From Lonicera japonica (taxonomy: Eukaryota > Streptophyta > Magnoliopsida > Dipsacales > Caprifoliaceae): 64,000 bases of DNA. Below the pieces are notes generated by a model. It did no database searches, had not been told where the DNA came from, and saw only the letters and a list, made by a program, of their open reading frames with translations. Below, piece by piece: positions 22,708-34,200 of this stretch (positions are counted from its first letter, which is position 1; the number at the start of each line of letters is the position of its first letter). Made by a program: the position numbers and the translations under genes. The stretch lies in assembly GCA_021464415.1 (NCBI GenBank), contig CM038467.1, positions 48,793,715-48,857,714 on the forward strand, in the 5' to 3' direction.

Positions 22708-23137
22708 CTTAATTTCTGCCTCCTTCAGCTTTTGGTCAACAGCTCGACTTTGTACCCACTTTTGGGCATCAAGGAGTTGGAATTGGGTCTCGGCCAAAAC
22801 ATGAAACTTGTAGAGGGGATTGAAATGAAGACGTGGCCAAAAACAGTGACTCATTTGGAGTTCAGATGAAGAAGTTATGGTCATCCAAAGTCAGGTAAAA
22901 ATAATTTATCGCGTAGGATCGAAACTTGTGATTTTCGAACCGATTTCCGTCCGAGCCACCCGGAATGACTTAGGGTCATTATAACACACTTAAATAAGTT
23001 AATATGACTAGTTAGAAGTTTCCAAACCATGCCAACCTTTCCATACCCAATTTGGCCATCTGGAGCCTGATCCTGCCTTATACGCGACACGGATCGTGAT
23101 TTTTGCAAGAGATGTTTAAACGAGATGTTACAGATTG

Positions 23138-25501
23138 ATACTAGAAGATATAATTAATATGCTCAATGGTGAAAATTAAGGATTTGAGGCATCAAAACAA
23201 CCTTAACCAATAACAATTATTCATTCCTTACTCTAATTCATCCATCACTCTAAGTGAAAGCATTTTTTTAACCTCACTTGTGGAGATTGATTTTAACACA
23301 CCCTTTAATAAAAAATATGGTACAAAGGGTTAACTATTCAATATCATACGATTTGTTACCTTAATACATGAACACGATTCAATATTACTTGGTAAACTTG
23401 CAAACCGATTCTAGTTGGTTATGGTTTGCACATTAACCCGATTTCCCCCCCAACCCAAAACTATATATATGAAATTACTAGGAAGGAAAATAAAAATCAT
23501 GTCATGGGTAATTCTATAAGGTTTAGTAAGCACAGAGAAAACCTAGGCATAGAACCTCTAGATTTAGATGAGGTCCTTTACTATTGGAATATACTCTCAT
23601 GCTTATTTGTAATTAAAACATTCTTTGTGCCCATTAAATTGTGTAAATTAATAAAATAGTTTGCTTGGAATATTTTAGTATACTGATTCAACATTTTTTG
23701 GTCAATTTTTTTCATCAATTATGGCAGAGTGCAAGAAAACCCTACTTTTAATTCAATTCAAACAATCTTTCGCAATGGAAGAATATAAGGCAATTCGACC
23801 AACATTCCTCAATCAAACCAATATATATAACCAAAACCAATTCACCTCTGGACCCTAATATTCAACCCAATACAACCAACCATATGAGTGTGATAAATCA
23901 ATAATACAAAACATTATAATAGTAGATTAATGTTAGGTTCTTAGCCTTCTAGAACTTCACATAAGTCATTTAGTCATGCTTAACACGGAGAATGTAATTC
24001 CAATGGTAAATGGAAAAAGATTATATGTTTATAGTCCCTTGGGCTATGATAAAAGCATATTAGTATCATTAGAACAACGAGAAAATGTCATCCTCTGTTA
24101 ACGAGGCTTCACATTTATACCAATAATATCATTACCATCTAAAAAATGTATATGCATTGAGTCCAATGATTTATAAGTAAAATATCTTCTCTTGATTTCA
24201 TTCTTTGCGGTCAAATAAGAACACTAAACTGATAAACATCAAGGCAATGTAATGTCCCAAATAACGAAACATATGTCCCTGCAAAGACAAGAATATAATT
24301 TAGACCAACCATCAAAATCTAAATGAGAAAATGAGTTACAAGGCTTGTTCGAAAATTGTTTCAATTGTAAAGACACCGTACTCAAACCCAACACATGGAG
24401 AACTTTCTCCACAATTTGTTTTAGTTAAAGCCCACAAGGACATTTTTCGATGTTTGTCTATGTTACAAGGAAACTCCCATTTTTATTTAAAGATCAATTA
24501 TACCTTTATTAAACCTTGTTGTTTGCTTCTCACCAATGGTGGTTGCTATGTCTCAACCACAACTGACCTCTATGGTAAGGTTGCTGATGATCGGTAGCTA
24601 GCAGTCAAATGTGGGGCAGCGTAGGTGGTAGAGGTGATTAAAATGTAGTCTTCTTTCTTTTCAAAAAAAAATAAAGCAAAGGTAGTTTAGGTCAATCCAA
24701 AGGAGTGTCCGTATTTTCATTAGAGAGGAGTTCATGCCCACCAAATTTCATTAAAAATTCAGCCATTTAACCACCCAAAGTGGAGGGCCTATTTTTCTTA
24801 AAATGCGAGCTGTCCTCTTTAGAATATCTATAGATGTATGTGTGTGTAAATATATTTTGTCTTCTTTCTCGTGTTGAGGGTCTATTTCTCCTCTTAAAGT
24901 GGGGGATGTCCTCTCTAGAATCTCTAGAGATGTATATATATTTGTGTGTGTGTGTAGATATATGGTTTCTTTCGTGTTGAGTGAGGAACAGTACTGAGGC
25001 TCTGAATCGTGTAATAGAAAAAAAAAAGGAAAAAAAGAGGAAGAACCCCAAAATGTTTACCAGCAGATATCCGAGCGCAATCAATAATAAAAAGTTGAGA
25101 CTTAGTAGTAGCCTTTTACTTTCTTTGGGTCCTGAAATGAAGAATTGGTTAATGTAGAGGAAGAGAAATTAGTGAATAACCACCACAGTGCTGCTGTGAT
25201 TCTTAGAAACTTGGAATTATGAATATGGTGCATGTGTTGGAGGCTGGGTTTTAGGAATTACATGTTTTCATGGAAAAACCCTTGTATGAGGAAGAAGATC
25301 ATCTGATGGCCGCAGCATTAATCCTGGCTTCTTTTAGCTAACATTGCTCGGTCAGCTATTATAATTATGTCAGAAGAAGTTGATTTATTCATACAACAAC
25401 AACAACAACAACAATAATAACAAACTAATTTAAACTTTCAAGCATTTTACTTTTGTTTACTCTCTTGAATGATAAACCGATCGAATAGGAAACAAGCGAG
25501 T
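23138..25501. other. AT-rich intergenic DNA
   Basis: No gene that I can support. The open frames at 23426-23659 and 24331-24597 have no recognisable domain. A CAA/AAT trinucleotide run lies near 25396-25425. Confidence 0.5.
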
Positions 25502-25648
25502 GCGAGTGGGTTAGCCTAGTAGTAAAGGGCACCCACCTAGACCCGGGAGATCCTAAGTTTAGGTCTCACCCTGGGCATGGAGGGTTTCTTAGTTGTTTGT
25601 AATAAAGGAAAGATATTTAGAACTTCACTTTTACAAAGAAAAAAAAAC
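25502..25648 (+). mobile_element. tRNA-derived SINE
   Basis: TTAGCCTAGTAGTAAAGG (about 25511) fits the RNA polymerase III A box, and TAAGTTTAGGTCTCACC (about 25554) is a degenerate B box at normal spacing. A short tRNA-unrelated body follows and ends in an A-rich tail (25635-25647). The head is not a foldable tRNA. No clean target duplication, though AACCGA occurs on both sides. Confidence 0.55.
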
Positions 25649-25796
25649 CGAACCGGAAAACAATGAGAGCTAGATGAAGAGATGCCTTCAAATTCAATGG
25701 AGTAACTTAAATATTTCTTGAAACAAATTAACTAGGGGCAACCCCATCAACATGTAACACAAGAAACTCACCCATGTTTCGGCAACCCAAAAAATT

Positions 25797-26052
25797 AATG
25801 TTTCAAGACATTTGAGCGTGCTAATGTGAATTTGTAAACTTCCTCAGATTTTTGCAGTCTTCAAGATTCACTAAGGTAATTACCTGAAGGCTTCCAATGG
25901 ATTCACAAACCTCAATTGCTCAATCAGTCTTATATGCACGACCTTTGAGGATCAACTTCTCAAGATTGGAGAGTCCTAAGAAGTTGGGCGTTCTGGAGAG
26001 CTCTAGCTAGAGAATCACGGAGATTATGGTTCTTCAATGACCAAAGAACCTA
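25797..26052 (-). pseudogene. TNL leucine-rich-repeat exon fragment
   Basis: About 255 bp align with part of exon 4 of the TNL pseudogene (29255-29483): TCAAGATTGG(A/T)GAGTCCT, CTTCCTTAGAC-like and TTCCAATGG(A/T) blocks occur in the same order. All frames are broken by stops. It is probably a duplicated relic of the same gene family. Confidence 0.7.
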
Positions 26053-27932
26053 TTCTGAAAAGACAATTGAACTATTAAAGTTGCATTTACAAAAAAATGT
26101 ACAAAAGATATCTTATATCTTTGACCATTGAGCGGTAATTCAAAACAACATGACTACGTATATAGTCCAGTGGGCTCTTATTCAAGCATATTACTATCAT
26201 TTTTTCTATACAGACAATTGATAGATTTAGAAGGTTCGATAAGGAGAGGAGGTCGGGCTCAAACCTAGATGCCCTGTGATAATACTTATACTTTCAATCA
26301 CAAGCTTAAAATTGGTTCTTTAGAGTAATGAGAAAATTGTATCCTCAGTTAAAAATGTATGCACACATATATTTTAGAAAGTGAAGGAGATTTTAGGCAA
26401 ACAAAAAACATGTCCTTATTTAGACTCAGAATCAAGTTCAAGTGTTTCAACACTTTATCCAATGTTTGTGCTGTAAATAATGAAAAAAATGTCTTTAATT
26501 ATTTTGACCTTTGAATATAATTTTGGAAGGATCGAATGACCCATTGTGCCCTATAGCCTCTTACATAAAACCCCTTGGAACATTTCCACTTAATCTTACT
26601 TGCTCTGCCAGGTAATAGAGTTCGGAGCATCCAATCCAAAACGACGCTTCCTCACATGTAGTGTAATTTTGAGCCTAACATCTGAATTGTTTCATATTGG
26701 ATAACATGGAGCCCGTGTGGCCATTGGGTATTCATACGGTGAATAACCTTTCCTTTGATACCATTTACCAATTGGCAATGGGTGAAGTAGCCCCTTATTT
26801 TTATATATTACTTAGGAAGGATCTCATTTTTTGATATGAGATTTATGGTCTTAACACCAAGGACGGACATAGGGGTGGACTCCTTAGGCTCCAACTAAGT
26901 TTGTCAATCTTGTAAGGAGAGATTTATTTGTGATTGCTTGTGAAAGTTTGATTTGGGATTTATTTTTAGTGTTTGAGATAGTTAATTTGATTTTTGTTTG
27001 GTTGATTGAAATATTATATGACATAGGACGCTCAATATAATTTTGTCTAATTAACTCAATTCAATATTCTTCTATGTATTTAAAATCTTATAATTAATTT
27101 TGTGTATGCAGTTTAGTTGTAAAAAACAATTTTTATAATTAAAAAAAAAACATATTTTTTTGTCTATTTATTTTTTGAAGGCAAAAAAAATAAATCATGT
27201 TTTACTATCTTGTTAAACTATGTAAAATGTACTTACACGAGCAAATCAAAGGAGTACTTAGGTCAAAAATATTGTTATGAGATTTTACTTTAGTTCAGTC
27301 CACCCCATCAAAAATTCTTGAATCAGTTCCTGGAACACAGCCATCTTGCAAAATCTACAAAGATAGAAGACAGCAAAATTAATCTTGGCGCTAGAGTTAG
27401 TATATTCTTTTAATTAAACCAAAACAATATTATTATTTTTTTGATGATTTTATCGAATTTCATAAAACTTTGAACGTTCGAATCAAATTTTAACTTTTAA
27501 ACTAAGAAATATAATTGCATATACGTGAAACAGTAAAAGTCTTTTTACCAAATATCGTCATTTTAATTGGTGATATAGAATAAAGTTGCAATTATTATAC
27601 AGTTTAAATTCACGTGGGATTTACTTTTGATTATAAAAGAGGAGAAGAAAAGAAGCTTGAAATGAGTAATCATTAAATTATTTTGAAAGTTATTTTTTTA
27701 AATAAAAATAAAAAAAAAATAAAAATCACGTCCATAAGAATTAAACCCTAATGCCCGTTAACATTACCACTGTGCTACAAAGCTGTAGGATTCATTTTAA
27801 AAGTAAGACACACCTTCGATTGTTACGTGATCCTTGATTACTTCTTGAAACCAACTCATTCTATTACATCTGTGTAAATCAAAGGCCTGTGTATAACGAT
27901 GGGAGAGGAAGAAGGCTCGTGTGCTCATAAAC
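26053..27932. other. AT-rich intergenic DNA downstream of the TNL pseudogene
   Basis: Several A or T runs (27137, 27712). No gene or repeat family that I can support. Confidence 0.5.
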
Positions 27933-28003
27933 TCATAGCTTGACAAATCTCTGCGTAAAGTTTCTCTCATGTTGTTCTGATGATGATGACTGATTGCTTT
28001 TAT

Positions 28004-28058
28004 CTTCTTCTTCTTCTTCTTCTTCTTCTTCTTCTTCTTCTTCTTCTTCTTCTTCTTC
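28004..28058. repeat. (TTC)n microsatellite, about 18 units
   Basis: On the minus strand it reads GAA and encodes about 18 consecutive glutamates (or lysines in another frame) within the C-terminal exon of the TNL pseudogene, after ELGINLVWG. Confidence 0.95.
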
Positions 28059-31000
28059 CCCCCATACAAGGTTGATACCAAGCTCTTTCGGCTCTAAATC
28101 ATCTAAAGCATCTACCGAAAACATCAATTTCATCTCCACTTACCAAATGATCCCCAAACTTCCAATGGCTTAAAAATACCAACTCTTCTTCATTCTCCTT
28201 TTCTGGAACTACTATATACAAGGGGGAGTATATCCACTTGAGATCTTTGGTCTTATTAGTGATCATAGTAAATATCGTAGATTGACGTCCCATTTCTCTA
28301 GTGTTGGTGAGTGTGTATACAGAGTACACGTTCAATCCTTGAATCCTAAGACTAGGATGTGAAGGGACAACAAATGATACTGATGATGATGAGCCCTTAT
28401 TATTTCTATCACTACACCAACTTGGTATATCTTCTCGTCGAAGAAATGTGCTGAATATACCAAATTCATATAATCCCTGTACGCACATGATGAACCATAA
28501 AAAATTTGTAATGTAATTTTATGGATCAATTATACTATCAAAAAATACACTCGCAATACGTGTATATATATAGAGAGAGAGAGAGAGAGCGCGCACCTGA
28601 CCCATATTTTCTACAATTGGAACCTTGGAGCCAAATAAAGTGTTCTTATATGTAAGGTTTCTTGTCAATCCCACGCTGCATAAGCCCACATTTTTGAGTA
28701 TTTTTCTGCTAACTTTTTCTGTGGGTACAATCTTGAACATACCTTGAATCTCTCATAGTTTTAAAGAACCATCTATATAGATAAAAGATTTAGTTAAAGC
28801 TGGCTGACATGTTAGTCTTTCCAATGATCTACACTCACCCACTTCTAAACTAACTACATTCGGCAAGCCTGAAATTGAATGGAGGTCTTTACATGAATTT
28901 AAGTTTAGATGGTAAACTTACGAAGACTACCAATGCATTGTGGTAGGTTAAGAAAATGATTGTAGCTTAGATCTAGTGTTAGAAATGATGATAGGTTACT
29001 AAAATCCAAGGGAAAATCATCATCCGATAGGTTACAATTTCTAAGACTTAGACTTACTAAGGAGCAAGGCAAAGAAACACATATATTTTGTGGATTTTTC
29101 AATATTGGTTTTGACACAAATGGCTAAAAAAATGTATGCCATAGCTTGACATAATCTCTACAGGTAGAGGTTAATGGGTTTGCCGTGACTCCATTATTGT
29201 CACACGCTTTTAGTGGCTCGCCCATAATATTTGAGCAGCCATCAAGTACTAATGTTTCAAGAGGGTTTAGCATGCCAATGTTTGGAAACTTCCTTAGACT
29301 TTTGCAATGTTCTAGATTCAGTAAAGCAAGCCTCTCTAGGTTTCCAATGGTGTCACAAACCTCAACCAAACTTAAACAACCTTTTAGAATCAATCTCTCA
29401 AGATTGGTGAGTCCTTTGAAGTTAGGTGTTTTGACAAGCCTTTGAGAATGACTAAGATTAAGGATCTTCAATGATAAGAGAACCTGTTTTTTTTAATAAC
29501 AAATAAAAGAACCTGTTAATACCAAGAAATATTATCATTACATAAAAATGGAATATATATATATATATAATATAACTACTATTGGAGAAACTTTGCTGGT
29601 TATTAATAAATACCTTGTCTGCGGCCCAAACATGTTCCAATTTACTGTAACTCATGTCAAGAGACATAAGATTTCCTAAAGGTAAGTCAAAAGGTAAAGA
29701 TTTTAAACAGAACCCATGCCAACACAACCATCTTAAACCTTTAGGAAGATTTTCACCACATCCACTTAGGTTTGCATAATTAAGCTTCAAGAGTATAAGT
29801 TTGTCCATCCTTGAAAAAGCATCATAGTTGAAGCCTACATCACTTGATGGTTCTGAAGAGTGGAAGTTGAAATAATGTTTTCTAAATGAACTACCTTGAT
29901 TTGACGATGAAAACGTGTTGCAAAATTCATCAGATACCCTTTTTCTAAGATTAAAAGCATCGTCCTTGTACATTTTCATGTCAAGCATGAGACCTTCAAT
30001 TATTTCTGTACCCTAATATACAAAGAATAACCAAAGAGCATTAGATAACTAAGCATGCAAGAGGGAAAAAAATGCACAACATTATTAAAACTATTTCTTA
30101 CCCTTTTTTGTTTCAAAACAAAAAACAAATCCTTGGAACGCCACAATCTACTACGTCTTCCTAGCTCATTTGGTGATTCTTGGTCAACTATTTGCCTTCC
30201 CATATCTTGAATCATTTGATGCATCAACAACTTGTTGTCTTTAGCTATGGAAATAAGACATCTGTCTTCAATATTTTGAATTCCGCACACCGTGAAGAAA
30301 CCACATGTATCTAATATTGCAATTATTTCGTCTTTGTCGTGTCCAACAAAGAAATAAGCAATATGTAGGAACAAGTTTTTGTCATGGTCGTCTTGCAAGG
30401 AATCAAAACTTATTTTTAGTACATTTAGGATTTTAGTTTCAGGAATTGCTTCCAATTTCTCCAATATACTTGCCCAAACTCCTGCACTCTTTCCTACTAA
30501 AGAAGAACCCAAAATTTTGTGAGCCAATGGAAGCCCTCCACAATGATATGTTTCTTTTTTAGATTGTTCCTCATAACCTTCATCATAGTGTTCTTTTCCA
30601 AAGGCATGCCAACAGAAGAGTTCCAACGATTCATAGAAATCTAACCCTTGAACTGTATGAAGTCTATGAACTTCATGAGCCTTTAACAACGACTTGTTCC
30701 TTGTTGTTATGATGATTTTACTTCCCGGATAAAACTCCCGCGTTCCAAGCAATGCATCTAATTGTTCCACTTCATCAACATTATCTATAATAACAAGTAT
30801 CCTTTTACAATACATTGCTTCATTGATCTTAATGATACCTTCATCAACGTCATAAATTTCTTTTCTCTTCCCCTTCAAAATGCTTGTAAGAAGTTGTGCT
30901 TGTAAGTTAACTAAGCCGTTGGGATGTTAAGACTTCTCTTTAACTGAACCAAGAAAACAACTTCCCTCAAAACTATAAACGTTCAAGTTATAAACAAATT

Positions 31001-31200
31001 TTGCGATTGTCGTCTTTCCTATCCCACCCATACCACATATTACGAGTATGTCTTCACTTGATGAGGTATTGTTTACCCAAGAATCAATGTTTTCAACTCG
31101 AGATTGCATTCCAACTAAGTGGCTACCAACATATAAGATTGCATGATCGAGCTTATGTTTGACCACCTTAACAATTTCTTGAATGAACTTCCCTTCAAGT

Positions 31201-34200
31201 CTAAGATTCCAAATGAAAATAGTTAATAATAAAATAATAATAATAATAATGCCCGTACCTGAAAACAAAAGCTTAACATGTGTACTAAATGTAATCAAAC
31301 TGAAAGCTCACTGTTATTCAATTTATTACAAAGTTTAGATTGTTAATTTGTTATAGTTTTAATATGTATTATATATTAAATATGCCTGTGCCTGCAGCAT
31401 ACTATGATTGGTCCCCCCAAAACCCAACCTGCATATAAACCTGACCCACCAGTACTGGTTTTATTTTAAAAACACAGACTATGTTGTTTTTATATGCATA
31501 AGTTCGAATCTGCATGGCCTACCCAACACTAATCCTTCCTGACGCGTTGTAATTAATTATATGGTAGTATAAGATTATTTAACAAAAAGTTAATAGATTC
31601 AAGTTGGATCGGATTAAACGGGTTATTTGCACAAACTTGAATCTGACCCGAACTTGTGCTAAATTTTTGTTGTAGAACTCATACCAGTCTTGGTTACACC
31701 CGAACCTAACCCATATATTAATATATCAAGTTTGAACTCGATCCAACCAGAGTAGGTTTTATTTTGAAAAAACTCTAACCCGTGTTGTTTACTATATGCC
31801 CGCTCTAATGCATTGTAATTATATAGTATTATAGAAATATTTATAGAAAAAATATTGTATGTATATCGGATCGGATTAAGAAGGTTAAATTTACATGAAC
31901 CCATTTCCTTGTCTATATAAATATTTCTACATAAATTCATAAGTTTGGTTAGTAATAAAATTGCAAGATATGTATGCCCCTTCTAGTTGATTTTTTTTAA
32001 AAAAAGTCCAAATAGTAATTGAAGAAATTAATTGGAATGAGTTATATTACAATAATGTCTTAAGTTATTGAATTTAATTTAATAATAAATTAAAATTATT
32101 TTAGCAGAATAGTTTTTCATTTTCCTTCTAATAATTTTTTTTGGAAACGGAAAGTAAAAAATCATTAATTCTAGAATTGAAAAAATAAGCTAATTTAATT
32201 AAGGAAAAAAATTAGATTAATAATATTTAATTCATTTTTGGAAACCAAGAAAAATGTTACTAATTTTAAAAAAATTATTTTTAGTTTTCATATTTAATAT
32301 TTATTTATCATTAATTGGCAATATATATGTAAAAAAAATTGTAACTCATTCAATGGATAGTTAATTAATATGGATGGAAATTTGAATTTCGATACGGAAT
32401 AAATCACAACACCTATAAGCCGTTAGATCAAAAGATAAACATGTGAATAAATCCTAGCCACCACTTGCATTTTTATCGAGAATTTTTTGATTTGTTAACA
32501 GACTAGTAATGCCGGCCCGTGCCTACGGTTCAAAAAGAAGCTTATAATTTTAGTTTAAAGATAATTATGTATTGACGGGAAGGGGACATGCTTGAGGCAG
32601 GTTTGGCTAAACCGAAAATTGACTTATCTAAAAATGTGATCAACCCAACCCTGACTTTGGGATGAAAGAGGGATAACTTTGAAAATTCAAAACTTGCATA
32701 TTTATTATATGGTTGAACCCATTAGGACTTTTCACACACCGATATATTATAATTATATAGTATTATAAGAATATTTAAAGAAAAACAATTATATATACAT
32801 GGTTGGTTTGGGTTCAATGGGCTAAATTTACTTGAATCCGAACTCGGTCAAATTCAAGTTGTATTTTTGTTGCTTATACCTACCACAGTTTGAAAATAGA
32901 CACCAATTAGGCTCTGGTCGAAAAATTGCTAGGCTAGGCTTTTTGTTATCCTCATTGCAAATTCAAAGTACTTTTGACGTTTATCAAATCAAATAATATG
33001 GTTCATACTTTTTATTAGGGTCTTTTAAGTACCCCCCCCCCCCCCCCAAATTTTTTTTTTCTATAATTTGAGTTATACCAAATTTTATAATCCTTTGAGT
33101 TACCCTGGAGGGGCAGGGAATTCAAATGATTATTAAAAATCAGGGTATCTCAAATTACGGGTATTATTGAGGGTATGGTTCAAAAAGACACTCATTATAC
33201 ATTAGGAACAATTTATTTATTTATTGCAAAGTCTTTTTACTTTTGTAATATCATTAATTTATTTTAAAATATATCATTCATAAAGTATCATAAACTATAA
33301 ATACAAACACCGATTAAAATTTATTTACTTTTTGGTTTATATATTATTTCAAATCATGAAATCTCATTCATTATAACACAAATTATTCAAATAATAAATT
33401 AATTTTTTTTTATAAAAAAACAAAGGCCCATATGTTTTTTAATAAACTAAAAGGATAAGTATATCTTAATATCTTATTTATTTAAATGAAAAAACTCGTC
33501 TATGTTTTGAAAAATAAATTTAAGAGAAATCATATTACATGGACTATGAGATCAAATAACGTACTCTAGTAAAAATATGGCTTTGCAACTATTGAAAACA
33601 TAAATAAAAAAAGTAAAGAATAAATAACAATATATTCATAGCAAAATGAACTTTAAAGGTTATTAAATTACAATTTCTATAATTCAAAATAAGAAAAGAA
33701 AAAGAAAAAGAAAAAATTGTTGTGTCCACCTTAGGTTGCAGTTGTATGCCACCGTTCATACCCTTTATTGTGGTGGTTGTAAAATTACATAAAAAATAAT
33801 TGTGTTATAACTTTATTTAACAAAAAAGAATTATATTCAAGTCAAACGGGTTAAATTTATGTAGATCTGACTTATGCTGGTTTTTGTTTTGAAACTCATA
33901 CCCGATTTAGTTTAACAATGATATATCCCAATCCAGACTTATTGATTAGTAGTCTATAGGATATTTATAGCGAAATTCAATATGCATGATCCGCTAATTG
34001 GAAATTACTTGATCGAGCTATTTTGCTTTGAAAACTTGAACCCGTAACGTTTTATTATATGCATTAACCTCAACTGAATTTGTCCCACCTCAAACTACCC
34101 AATACGTTATAATTACCTAATATTATAAACCTATTTAAAATAATATTATATTCACGTCTAGTGAGGTCATGTAGAAACATGACAAATGGGTAAAAATAAA

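Larger units (their letters stand above)
20653..23132 (-). mobile_element. Large solo LTR (2480 bp), TSD GATTG
   Basis: Ends TGTGATGCCCCG and CGAGATGTTACA, with GATTG at 20648-20652 and again at 23133-23137. No gag or pol frame is inside, so it is a solo LTR. On the minus strand the order is a perfect 20-bp palindrome (22688-22707), a TATA-like TTTATATT (22642-22649), then a long downstream part; orientation is inferred from this. It also holds a ~36-bp tandem repeat near 21493-21600. The open frames at 22379-22884 are short and low in complexity, and I do not call them genes. Confidence 0.82.

Noticed and set aside
22379..22884. Ser/Pro-rich open frames on the minus strand
   Set aside because: They lie inside the solo LTR and have no recognisable domain.
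25502..25575. tRNA gene
   Set aside because: A and B boxes are present, but no cloverleaf can be drawn and an A-rich tail follows, so it is better read as a SINE.
27797..28081. Lysine-rich protein on the minus strand
   Set aside because: The Lys run is the (GAA)n microsatellite read in another frame.
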